Below are positions 1-6,904 of a DNA stretch of 64,000 bases, in pieces (within the stretch, counting starts at the first letter, position 1; each line of letters opens with the position of its first letter). A program made the position numbers and the translations under genes. The notes under the pieces are model-generated. The model searched no databases, was not told where the DNA came from, and was given only the letters and a program-made list of their open reading frames with translations. The DNA comes from CALAED01 sp035765195. GTDB lineage: Bacteria > Actinomycetota > Actinomycetes > Streptosporangiales > Streptosporangiaceae. The stretch is taken from positions 124,001 through 188,000 of the forward strand of contig DASTYC010000023.1 in assembly GCA_035765195.1 (NCBI GenBank). The letters are read 5' to 3'.

Positions 1-87
1 CCGGTCGTTGTACACGTCGATCGCGGCCTGCTCGTCGGAGGTGGCGAGGTCGCTCTTGTCGTGGATCACGGAAACCAGGTACCGCAT
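1..87 (-). CDS. YCII-related (DGPF-type) protein, N-terminal fragment
   Basis: Only the first 29 codons lie in the window; the gene continues off the left edge. The start MRYLVSVIHDKSD is typical of the small YCII/DGPF family, ferredoxin-like-fold proteins often encoded beside ECF sigma factors or reductase-like genes in actinobacteria. The ATG is preceded by AGGAG at a normal distance, which fixes the start. The family function is unsettled (YciI itself has hydrolase or dehalogenase-like activity), so no reaction is assigned. It sits upstream of, and on the same strand as nothing else visible; the DHFR-like gene at 153-755 reads in the same direction towards it and may share a transcript. 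Confidence 0.7.
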   Translation of the reverse strand, partial: MRYLVSVIHDKSDLATSDEQAAIDVYNDR

Positions 88-152
88 TTCGGATCATCTC
101 CTGTGGTCGGGGGACGCCCCGCGTGGGCGGCCGCTCACGCTTGTCGCGTGCT

Positions 153-755
153 TCAGGTCGCGTACCGCGGACGTCCGGCGGGCCGATAGACCTGGAGCGT
201 GATGCCTTTCGGGAAGGCTCGTGATTCGATCAGGTCAAGCGCCATGTCCGGGCCGTTGTCGGGGAACAGCCGCGCGCCCTGGCCCACGACCACCGGGCAG
301 ACGAGCAGGTTGATCTCGTCGACCAGCTGGTTGGCGAGGAGCCAGTGGACCAGCCTGCCGCTTCCGTGCACCTGCAACTCGCCTCCCGGCTTGGCCTTCA
401 GCTCGCGGACGGCCGCCGCGACGTCACCGGACAGGACGGTCGTGTCCGCCCACTCCGGGTCGGTGAGTGTGTTCGAAGCGACGTACTTGGGTCGCGTGTT
501 CAAGGCGTCCGCGATGGGGCTGCGGCCCGAATCCATCACCCCCCAGTAGCCGGCGAAAAGATCGTAGGTCCGCCGGCCGAACAGGAAGGCGTCGGCGCGC
601 TGGTAGAACTCGTCGACGAACGTCATGGACTCGTTGTCGAACAGCGGCCTGGCCCATCCGCCGCGCTCGAATCCGGGGTCGAGGTCCGGATGCCGCCCGC
701 CGTTTCCCTGCACCACTCCATCGACAGAGATCTGCGTGTTGGTCGTGAGTTTCAT
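153..755 (-). CDS. Dihydrofolate reductase family (RibD C-terminal-like) protein
   Basis: A 200-residue protein with the layout of the actinobacterial DHFR-like/RibD-C family: an N-terminal strand MKLTTNTQISVDG, a FLFGRRTYDLFAGYW segment near residues 55-70, and a C-terminal half with LQVHGSGRLVHWLLANQL followed by LVCPVVVGQGARLF. These are the cofactor-binding elements of this NADPH-dependent reductase superfamily; the substrate is unknown and true folate reduction is unlikely. The reading frame is open further upstream, but the ATG at 755 has GAGGGA just ahead of it and matches family starts. The neighbouring YCII gene is a common partner. Confidence 0.85.
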   Translation of the reverse strand: MKLTTNTQISVDGVVQGNGGRHPDLDPGFERGGWARPLFDNESMTFVDEFYQRADAFLFGRRTYDLFAGYWGVMDSGRSPIADALNTRPKYVASNTLTDPEWADTTVLSGDVAAAVRELKAKPGGELQVHGSGRLVHWLLANQLVDEINLLVCPVVVGQGARLFPDNGPDMALDLIESRAFPKGITLQVYRPAGRPRYAT

Positions 756-922
756 GATCGCGGTTCCCTCTTCGTCCGGGCGCCCCTCGTGGGCGGCCTC
801 ACCCCTGCCACGAACGCCACCGCCTCGATCCGACACCGTCCCTCGGATTTCTTTCGAGGACTTTCCGGGTGCCCGGCGAAAACCTGTTGACCCGGTCCGT
901 CGGCCCCGGATAGTCCGGATAG

Positions 923-2560
923 ATGCCTTGGAACGCGCGCATCCGCCCTCGCCTGTGCACTCACCTTCCGCGTGCGGCGCTCACCGTCCTGACCGCCCTC
1001 GTCTTAACGGCGCCGACGGTCCCCGCCGCTACCGCCGCTACCGCCGCTACCGCCGCTACCGCCGCGGCCGCGGGGCCGGCCGGCATCGTTGTCCACACCG
1101 ATAAGGGCGCCGTACGGGGTGTCGCCCACGACGAAGTCATCGAGTACTCCGGCATCCCGTACGCGGCTCCCCCGGTCGGGGCGCTGCGCTGGCGTCCGCC
1201 GCGGCCCGCCGCTCGCTGGAATGGCATCCGCGACGCCGGCACCCCCGGGCCGGACTGCGCCCAGTCGGCGGCAGGCTTCCGACCGGGCAAGCCCGCCTCC
1301 GCCGCCGAGGACTGCCTCTACCTGAACGTCTGGCGGCCGGTGCACGGCCGGCGCCCGCTGCCTGTCATGGTCTGGATCCACGGCGGCTCCTACGCCTTCG
1401 GCGCCGGAGCCGACTTCGCCCCCAGGGATATGGCGATCAAGGGCGACACCGTCGTCGTGACCGTGAACTACCGGCTGGGCGCGCTGGGCTTCCTCGCCCA
1501 CGACGCGCTGAACGCCGAAAGCTCCGACGGCTCCTCCGGCGCGTACGCCATCCAGGACCAGCAGGCCGCGCTCGGCTGGGTGCGGCGCAACGCGGCCGCC
1601 TTCGGCGGCGACCCCCGCAACGTCACCATCGCGGGCGAGTCGGCCGGCGGAGCGTCGGTCTGCACCCAAATGATCTCGCCCCCTGCGCGCGGCCTCTTCC
1701 ACCGCGCGATCTCCCAAAGCGGCGCCTACGGCGTCGGCGGCTGCGACACGCGTTCGGCCGGCGCCGCGGTCGCCGAGGGGCAGGCGTTCGCGGCCGCGCT
1801 GGGCTGCGCGGACACGGCGGACGCCGCCGCCTGCCTGCGCGCCAAGCCGGTCGCCGACCTGCTCGAGGCGCAGGCGAGCCAAAGCTGGAGCCCGGCGCTG
1901 GGCGGCCGTACGCTCCCGCTCGACCCGGCCGCCGCGTTTCGCACTGGAAGGTTCACGCATGTGCCGGTGCTCACCGGGACCAACACCGACGAGTCCACGA
2001 TCTTTGTGTACGGAGCCACCGACGCGATCGGGCAGCCGCTCACGGCGGAGGCGTACGAGGCCGCGGTACGCGACGACTTCGGTGCGGACGCGGACGCGGT
2101 GCTCGGCCGATACCCGCTCGACGCCTACCCGCATCCGGGCGCGGCGTTGTCGGCGCTGCAGACCGACCTGATCTTCGCCTGCGGTCAGCGGCGCTGGAAC
2201 CGGGCGATCGCACCGCGGGTGCCCACGTACGTCTACGAGTTCGCCGACCCGCATGTGCCGATACAGCTGACCGTCGAACCATCGTTCCCGCTCGGCGCGT
2301 TTCATTTCGCGGAGCTGTTCTACCTGTGGGGGGTCTTCAACCCCGCGGACCCGCGCAGCCCGGAACAGAACCGGCTGGCGGCGCGGATGATCGGCTACTG
2401 GTCGGCGTTCGCGCACACCGGCGACCCAGGTACGCGGCACGGCGTACGGTTCCCGCGCCACACGCCAGGCGAACCGGTGCTCCGGCTCCACCCGGACGGC
2501 GACACCGTCGACACCACATTCGGCACCGTCCACCAGTGCGACTTCTGGGACACGCTCTGA
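923..2560 (+). CDS. Secreted type-B carboxylesterase
   Basis: A 545-residue esterase/lipase of the carboxylesterase type-B alpha/beta-hydrolase family, predicted to be exported and to hydrolyse carboxylic esters. Residues 1-50 form a signal peptide: basic start, hydrophobic core LTVLTALVLTA, then an Ala-Thr run. The family marks are EDCLYLNV (129-136), oxyanion-hole HGG (153-155) and the nucleophile elbow GESAGG with Ser240. Length is normal for the family. No strong ribosome-binding site precedes the ATG at 923; a downstream start is possible but would shorten the signal peptide. It stands alone between a divergent reductase gene and a convergent MarR gene. Confidence 0.9.
   Translation: MPWNARIRPRLCTHLPRAALTVLTALVLTAPTVPAATAATAATAATAAAAGPAGIVVHTDKGAVRGVAHDEVIEYSGIPYAAPPVGALRWRPPRPAARWNGIRDAGTPGPDCAQSAAGFRPGKPASAAEDCLYLNVWRPVHGRRPLPVMVWIHGGSYAFGAGADFAPRDMAIKGDTVVVTVNYRLGALGFLAHDALNAESSDGSSGAYAIQDQQAALGWVRRNAAAFGGDPRNVTIAGESAGGASVCTQMISPPARGLFHRAISQSGAYGVGGCDTRSAGAAVAEGQAFAAALGCADTADAAACLRAKPVADLLEAQASQSWSPALGGRTLPLDPAAAFRTGRFTHVPVLTGTNTDESTIFVYGATDAIGQPLTAEAYEAAVRDDFGADADAVLGRYPLDAYPHPGAALSALQTDLIFACGQRRWNRAIAPRVPTYVYEFADPHVPIQLTVEPSFPLGAFHFAELFYLWGVFNPADPRSPEQNRLAARMIGYWSAFAHTGDPGTRHGVRFPRHTPGEPVLRLHPDGDTVDTTFGTVHQCDFWDTL
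1025..1060 (+). repeat. 9-bp tandem repeat within the esterase signal peptide
   Basis: Four exact copies of gccgctacc in a row, in frame, encode an Ala-Ala-Thr repeat at the end of the esterase signal peptide. Such a run can gain or lose units by slippage without changing frame, so signal-peptide length may vary between strains. Confidence 0.8.
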
Positions 2561-2575
2561 GCACGCCTCAGGCTG

Positions 2576-3064
2576 TCAGTCGCCGGAGCGCGGCTGCCGC
2601 AGGCGTTCCAGCTGTCGGCGGCCGATCTCGTTGGCGGCCCGCAGAAAGTCGATGGCCTGCTCGAGCTGCTCGGAGGTGAAGCGTTCGGCGAGGGTGGCGT
2701 CCCAGTCGGCCCTCATCGGTCCCCAGATGCGTTCGGCATTGGCGTAGAAGCGCGGGGTCACCTCGACCTTGACCCGACGCCGGTCGGTGGGGTCGGGAAC
2801 GCGGCGTGCGTAGCCGACCCGTTCGAGCCGATCGATCACGCCGGTCACCGCTCCGGTGGTGAGCGCGGCCTCGGCCGCCAGTCCGCCGGCGGTCAGCCCG
2901 CCGCTGTTCTCGATGATGTTCAGGCAGTGCAGGTCGGTGCGGTTCACTCCGAGGTGTTCGGCCGCGAGGCTGTCGAAGGCGTTGTCTTGGTTGCCGCTGG
3001 TCCGGAACTCGCCGACCAGTTTGTCGATCAGCTCCCTCTTCGTCCTGCCGGCGGTGGTTGCCAT
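2576..3064 (-). CDS. MarR family transcriptional regulator
   Basis: A 162-residue winged-helix repressor. The region LTAGGLAAEAALTTGAVTGVIDRLERVGYARRVPDPTDRR is the MarR recognition helix and wing with the signature D-x-R-D/R pattern, here DPTDRRRVKVEVT. The frame opens at a GTG at 3082, but the ATG at 3064 has GAAGGA seven bases upstream and is chosen. An inverted repeat just upstream (3082-3094) may be its own operator. The glyoxalase-fold genes to the right are read away from it and may be its targets, as is common for MarR regulators; this is inference. Confidence 0.88.
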   Translation of the reverse strand: MATTAGRTKRELIDKLVGEFRTSGNQDNAFDSLAAEHLGVNRTDLHCLNIIENSGGLTAGGLAAEAALTTGAVTGVIDRLERVGYARRVPDPTDRRRVKVEVTPRFYANAERIWGPMRADWDATLAERFTSEQLEQAIDFLRAANEIGRRQLERLRQPRSGD

Positions 3065-3081
3065 GCCATATCCTTCACGCA

Positions 3082-3094
3082 CTAAGATATTTAG
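3082..3094. promoter_or_regulatory. Putative MarR autoregulatory operator
   Basis: CTAAgatatTTAG is a short inverted repeat in an AT-rich patch (3080-3120) that stands out from its GC-rich surroundings. It lies 18 bp upstream of the MarR start and about 65 bp before the divergent glyoxalase remnant, where a MarR dimer would be expected to bind. Confidence 0.4.
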
Positions 3095-3157
3095 CTATTA
3101 AGTAGGTTGCTTGCTAAGAGGATTCTAGTCCTGGGCCCAGGCCCGGAAGGAGATCGG

Positions 3158-3244
3158 ATGGCGAACGCGACGCTGGACCACCACCATCACGTGAGCGAAG
3201 AGATTCGCTTCGTGCAGCTCACCCCTCCGGGCTCGGCCTGCTGA
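3158..3244 (+). pseudogene. Remnant of a glyoxalase (VOC) gene, 28 codons
   Basis: An ATG with AAGGAG seven bases upstream opens a 28-codon frame ending ...EEIRFVQLTPPGSAC. The segment RFVQLTPPGSAC closely resembles a conserved internal stretch of glyoxalase-superfamily proteins, which normally continues with a Ser-Ile/Val and a further 70-80 residues. Here a TGA follows at once, and the usual N-terminal beta-alpha-beta unit is absent. It is read as an internally deleted relic that kept its promoter-proximal start, located between the MarR gene and an intact VOC gene. It might still be translated as a leader peptide for the next gene. Confidence 0.5.
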
Positions 3245-3260
3245 CGGGGACGTGAGTGAG

Positions 3261-3776
3261 ATGACCGCGAACCCGCCGCCCGGTTACTCGACGGTCCAGC
3301 CGTGGCTGGTGACCCGAGACACCGGCCGCCTGCTCGAGTTCATCTCCGCCGCCTTCGGCGGCCGCGAACTCGCGCGTGTCCCCACCGAGGACGGCGGCAT
3401 CGGACACGCCGAGATCCGAGTCGGTGACTCGATACTGCTCGCCTTCGATGCCCAGCCCGACTGGCCGGACACCCCCAGCATGCTGCGCGTCTTCGTTGAC
3501 GACGCCGAAGCGGCGTTCGATCGTGCGGTCGCCGCGGGGGCCCGCGTGGTCACCCCGCTCGACGACGCCGCCTGGGGAGACCGCGGAGGTCGGATACGCG
3601 ACCCGCTGGGCAACATCTGGTGGGTCGTTCAGCACATCGAGGACGTCGCTCCGGACGAGATCGCCGTTCGTATGCAAGACCCGAAATACGCCGAGTCGAT
3701 GACACGCGCCCAGACCACCCTGGACGCCGAACTGGGCACCGCCGGTAACAAGTGGTCAAGCCGGCCGGTCCTTTAG
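3261..3776 (+). CDS. VOC family (glyoxalase/bleomycin-resistance-like, PhnB-type) protein
   Basis: A 171-residue protein of the vicinal-oxygen-chelate fold. It starts with the PhnB-like STVQPWLVTRDTGRLLEFIS and contains GGIGHAEIRVGDSILLAFD and RDPLGNIWWVVQH, the two beta-alpha-beta modules typical of the family. Members include metal-dependent isomerases and non-enzymatic binders; substrate unknown. A GTG at 3252 is an alternative start, but the ATG at 3261 leaves room for the GGGGA upstream. It lies 16 bp after the glyoxalase remnant and ends just before a perfect palindromic terminator. Confidence 0.85.
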   Translation: MTANPPPGYSTVQPWLVTRDTGRLLEFISAAFGGRELARVPTEDGGIGHAEIRVGDSILLAFDAQPDWPDTPSMLRVFVDDAEAAFDRAVAAGARVVTPLDDAAWGDRGGRIRDPLGNIWWVVQHIEDVAPDEIAVRMQDPKYAESMTRAQTTLDAELGTAGNKWSSRPVL

Positions 3777-3787
3777 CCCCGCGTCCG

Positions 3788-3832
3788 CATCTGCCGAGCG
3801 GCCGGCGGACTCCGCCGGCCGCTCGGCAGATG
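3788..3832. terminator. Bidirectional terminator, 45-bp perfect palindrome
   Basis: Two 22-base arms, perfectly complementary, are separated by a single base. The hairpin begins 11 bp after the VOC stop codon and directly abuts the stop codon of the convergent hydrolase, so it can end both transcripts. No U-tract follows, as is common in actinobacteria. Confidence 0.85.
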
Positions 3833-4657
3833 TCAGGTTCGCAGGAAGGCCAGCAGGTCTGCGTTGATGGTCTCCGCCTGCGTCGTGGGCATGCCGTGCG
3901 GAAAGCCGGTGTAGGTCTTCAGCGTTCCGTTCCTGAGAAGCTGCGCGGACAAGGGAGCGGAGTCGGCATAGGGAACAACCTGATCATCGTCGCCGTGCAT
4001 CACCAGCACCGGCACCGATATTTTCTTCAAGTCTTCGGTGAAATCGGTCTGCGAGAAGGCGACTACGCCGTCGTAGTGCGCCTTCGCGCCGCCCATCATG
4101 CCCTGTCGCCACCAGTTCTGGATGATCGCCTCCGACGCTTCCACGCCCGGGCGGTTGAACCCATAGAAAGGTCCTTCCGCAATCTCGCGATAGAATTTTG
4201 ATCGATTGGCCGCTACTTGTTTCTGGAACCCATCGAATACTTCCTTGGGGAGGCCGCCCGGATTGGCCTCGGTCTGCACCATCAGCGGCGGCACCGCGGC
4301 TATCAGGACGGCCTTGGCCGTCCGGCTTTCGCCGTGCCGGGCCAAGTAGCGCACCACCTCGCCACCACCCGTCGAATGACCGACGTGAACCGCGTCGCGC
4401 AGATCGAGGTGCTCGGTCAGCGCGGCAAGGTCGTCGGCATAGTGGTCCATGTCGTGGCCGTCACCGGTCTGGGCGGATCGCCCGTGGCCGCGCCGGTCAT
4501 GGGCGATGACGCGATAGCCATGCCGGAGGAAGAACAACATCTGTGCGTCCCAATCATCGGCAGACAAGGGCCAGCCATGGCTGAACACGATAGGTTGACC
4601 GGTTCCCCAGTCCTTATAAAAGATTTCGGTGCCGTCCGAAACGGTGATCGTGCTCAT
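3833..4657 (-). CDS. Alpha/beta hydrolase, non-heme chloroperoxidase type
   Basis: A 274-residue alpha/beta hydrolase of the cofactor-free haloperoxidase/arylesterase group. It shows the oxyanion-hole HGWPLSADDW (28-37), DRRGHGRS (54-61), the nucleophile elbow GHSTGGG with Ser95, acid residue in MHGDDDQVVP, and a late His in GFPHGM. Family members hydrolyse esters and can perform perhydrolysis with halide oxidation as a side reaction. The open frame extends to 4711, but the ATG at 4657 follows GGGGAG and gives the family's standard length. Single gene, ending on a palindromic terminator. Confidence 0.9.
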   Translation of the reverse strand: MSTITVSDGTEIFYKDWGTGQPIVFSHGWPLSADDWDAQMLFFLRHGYRVIAHDRRGHGRSAQTGDGHDMDHYADDLAALTEHLDLRDAVHVGHSTGGGEVVRYLARHGESRTAKAVLIAAVPPLMVQTEANPGGLPKEVFDGFQKQVAANRSKFYREIAEGPFYGFNRPGVEASEAIIQNWWRQGMMGGAKAHYDGVVAFSQTDFTEDLKKISVPVLVMHGDDDQVVPYADSAPLSAQLLRNGTLKTYTGFPHGMPTTQAETINADLLAFLRT

Positions 4658-4857
4658 TTGATCTCCCCATTGACCGCTTGTGATGGAACTCTTCAAGAAT
4701 CGAGTATCCACCAGATCCCCGCGGCTTCCCAGGCGGCTCCGGGCGTGTCACGGCAATGGATCACCCGCCCCGCGTCCAGGTGCCCGACGTTCCGTCAGAG
4801 GATTCCTTAGATGTACAACCCCCGTTCATGCCACGGTCGTATGCCGCTCGGCGTCGG

Positions 4858-4868
4858 GAACGTTGTTC
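4858..4868. promoter_or_regulatory. SOS-box-like inverted repeat upstream of lexA
   Basis: GAACgttGTTC is an inverted repeat resembling the actinobacterial LexA box, but its spacer is three bases instead of the usual four. It lies about 48 bp upstream of the proposed lexA start. Binding is uncertain because the half-site spacing is off by one. Confidence 0.35.
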
Positions 4869-4902
4869 GGTGGGTTGCACGGGGTTGGCGGGCGCGGGCC
4901 CT

Positions 4903-4908
4903 TATGAT
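4903..4908 (+). promoter_or_regulatory. lexA: Putative -10 element for a leaderless lexA transcript
   Basis: TATGAT is a near-consensus -10 hexamer whose expected transcription start falls on or next to the GTG at 4916, the usual geometry of leaderless actinobacterial mRNAs. No good -35 is visible at 16-19 bp. Confidence 0.4.
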
Positions 4909-4915
4909 TCGGCCG

Positions 4916-5578
4916 GTGACCGTCTACGACGACTATGACCTGTTCGAGCAGCTGGATGCCTCGAGCTTGCCGGCGCGGCAGCAGCGCATCCTGGTCGCGA
5001 TCCGCGATTGGGTTGTCCGCTACGGGTACTCGCCGAGCGTTCGGCAGATCGGTGACGCGGTGGGGCTGCGGTCATCGTCATCGGTGTCCAAGCACCTGAT
5101 GAGCCTGGAGGAGAAGGGCTTCTTGCGGCGCGGTGCGACCGCGTCCCGGCCGATCGACGTGCGGGCGTTCTTGCCGGGGTCGCGGCCGGCGGACTCGGGT
5201 GGCGACTCGGTGGCCGTGCCGGTGGTGGGTGAGATCGCCGCGGGGGTTCCGATTCTGGCGGAGGAGCACGTCGATGACCTGCTGCGACTGCCCCGGGGGC
5301 TCACCGGCCGAGGCACGGTGTTCGCGCTGCGGGTGCGCGGGGACTCGATGATCGAGGCCGCCATCTGTGATGGTGACATCGTCGTGGTGCGCCAGCAGCA
5401 GGAGGCCTACTCGGGACAGATCGTGGCCGCGATGATCGATGGAGAGGCGACGGTCAAGGTGTACCGGCAGCGCGGCGGTCGCGTCACGCTGGAGCCGCGC
5501 AACCCCGCCTATGAGGTTATCGACGGCGACCGGGCCGCCGTGCTGGGCGTTGTCGTCTCGGTGCTGCGCAGCGTGTGA
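4916..5578 (+). CDS. lexA: LexA repressor (SOS regulator, self-cleaving)
   Basis: LexA represses DNA-damage genes and cleaves itself when RecA is activated. The N-terminal winged helix holds SPSVRQIGDAVGL and SVSKHLMSLEEKGFL. The C-terminal S24 peptidase domain keeps the cleavage site Ala109-Gly110 (EIAAGVP), nucleophile Ser144 (RGDSM) and Lys181 (ATVKVY), so it should be active. The start is uncertain: the frame is open from ATG 4811 and has another ATG at 4904, none with a clear ribosome-binding site. GTG 4916 is chosen because TATGAT lies at the spacing of a leaderless promoter; it gives 220 residues, near the family norm. It may be one of two lexA copies, since no canonical SOS box is seen. 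Confidence 0.85.
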   Translation: MTVYDDYDLFEQLDASSLPARQQRILVAIRDWVVRYGYSPSVRQIGDAVGLRSSSSVSKHLMSLEEKGFLRRGATASRPIDVRAFLPGSRPADSGGDSVAVPVVGEIAAGVPILAEEHVDDLLRLPRGLTGRGTVFALRVRGDSMIEAAICDGDIVVVRQQQEAYSGQIVAAMIDGEATVKVYRQRGGRVTLEPRNPAYEVIDGDRAAVLGVVVSVLRSV

Positions 5579-5587
5579 GCTCATTCG

Positions 5588-5607
5588 CCGAGCGGGCTCT
5601 CGCTCGG
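5588..5607 (+). terminator. Hairpin terminator after lexA
   Basis: CCGAGCG and CGCTCGG form a seven-base perfect stem with a six-base loop, ten bases after the lexA stop codon. Confidence 0.6.
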
Positions 5608-5889
5608 GGCGGACGACGGCGACGATCTCGCAGCGCCCGGCGATACCGATCCCCGGTGCCGAAGCGGGCGGACCGGTCACGTGTGTACGGGATGATCGCG
5701 GCCGGCGCCGGCACGGCTAGGCTTGGCAGTCGCTCGACACAGCCTCAAATGCCGCGAACGCCCACATCACGGTGCTCGCACGCTCAGATGAGTTCCCCAT
5801 GTGGCGCTTCACGTTGTTGATGTCGGCCGGTTCTCGGGTGGGGCGGTCGATGCATGGTGTTCAGGTTTCGTCCTCGTACGGGGGTTTGG
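5608..5889. other. Intergenic region between lexA and the HEAT-repeat gene
   Basis: No gene is supported here. Short frames exist on both strands but none has a ribosome-binding site or a recognisable product. TAGGCT near 5718 could be a -10 element, but no convincing -35 is seen. Confidence 0.4.
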
Positions 5890-6783
5890 ATGTTCGGGCG
5901 GAGAGATCGGCAGCGGGAAAAGATCGCCGAGGTGCTGCTACGCGCTCGCGGTCACCGTCCCGGCGATTACGGCCGTTGGCGGATACTCGAGGAGCTCGAC
6001 GGCATCGACCAGGGGGCCGTCTTCGATGAGGCGATGCAACTGTGCCGCGGTGGTATCCCCGAAGAGATCACACTGGGCGCCGAGATGCTCGACGGTGTGC
6101 TGTGCGGGGACGGAGGCAGCGACCGCCGCAAGGCGGAGGCGCGATCGCTGTTGATCGATATTTGCCGGCCCGCCCAAGACCCCGGCGTTCTCGCGGCCGC
6201 GCTGCATCCGCTCGCGATGACCGGGGAATTCGGTGACCTCTATCTTGACCTGCTTGGCCACCCGGACCCGAGGGTGCGGCGCTCGGCCGTGCGACTGCTG
6301 AGCGCTGCCGTAGGTACGGAGGCGCACACGCGCGTGGTGCGCGCGCTGATCCAGATTCTGGACGAGGATCCCGACGACGAGGTTCGCGCCGAGGCGGCTG
6401 ATTCGCTGTCGTCCTGGTCGGAGAACGACGTGCGGGAGCAGCCCGACGCCATCGCCGAGGCATTGTCTCGGCACCTGGACAGCCCGATACCGGCCATTCG
6501 GGTGGCGGCATCGTTTTATCTGTCGGCTACCGGCGACGAGCGCGGCTTTGCCGGGCTGTCCGCCGAACTGGCATCGTCATCCGCGCCATGGCAGGCCGTA
6601 CGCGCCGTGGGCGACCTCGGAGGGACGGACGGCCTGCCCGCTGACGTCCGCGGCGAACTTCACGACACGATGATCCGCCTGCGCGACGGCGGCTGGGCGC
6701 AGCACGCCACACCGGGTGAATATCCGAACGCCGACCAGCGCGCGGAATTCCTGCGGGAGGCCATCGAGGCGCTCCACCATTGA
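5890..6783 (+). CDS. HEAT-repeat protein
   Basis: A 297-residue all-helical protein with repeated Arg/Glu-Ala-rich helical pairs such as DPRVRRSAVRLLSAAVG, DDEVRAEAADSLSSW and IPAIRVAASFYLSATGD, the pattern of HEAT/PBS-lyase-like repeats (about residues 120-250). Such proteins are scaffolds for protein-protein contacts; no catalytic site is visible. The frame opens at 5854, but ATG 5890 follows a GGGGG stretch at normal spacing. It immediately precedes the unusual hisS and reads the same way, although an AT-rich gap with its own promoter signal separates them. Function unknown. Confidence 0.7.
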   Translation: MFGRRDRQREKIAEVLLRARGHRPGDYGRWRILEELDGIDQGAVFDEAMQLCRGGIPEEITLGAEMLDGVLCGDGGSDRRKAEARSLLIDICRPAQDPGVLAAALHPLAMTGEFGDLYLDLLGHPDPRVRRSAVRLLSAAVGTEAHTRVVRALIQILDEDPDDEVRAEAADSLSSWSENDVREQPDAIAEALSRHLDSPIPAIRVAASFYLSATGDERGFAGLSAELASSSAPWQAVRAVGDLGGTDGLPADVRGELHDTMIRLRDGGWAQHATPGEYPNADQRAEFLREAIEALHH

Positions 6784-6830
6784 AGCGGCAATTCCGCTCG
6801 CATAAAGCCATTAAGCTTGTGGAAATGATT

Positions 6831-6860
6831 TTGAGTTGTCGCTCTTGTCCTCGATATGAT
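6831..6860 (+). promoter_or_regulatory. Probable promoter of hisS
   Basis: TTGAGT (6831-6836) and TATGAT (6855-6860) are separated by 18 bp in a conspicuously AT-rich gap, giving a predicted start near 6867 and a leader of about 38 bases. A small hairpin AGCGG-caatt-CCGCT at 6784-6798 directly after the upstream stop codon may insulate it from the HEAT gene. Confidence 0.55.
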
Positions 6861-6904
6861 AATCTTTTTGGTTCGCAGCCCAAGTGATTTGAGTGGAGCT
6901 TCGC

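Noticed and set aside
1004..2533. 509-codon minus-strand frame opposite the carboxylesterase
   Set aside because: A mirror of a well-supported esterase; Arg/Gly-rich shadow typical of high-GC coding DNA.
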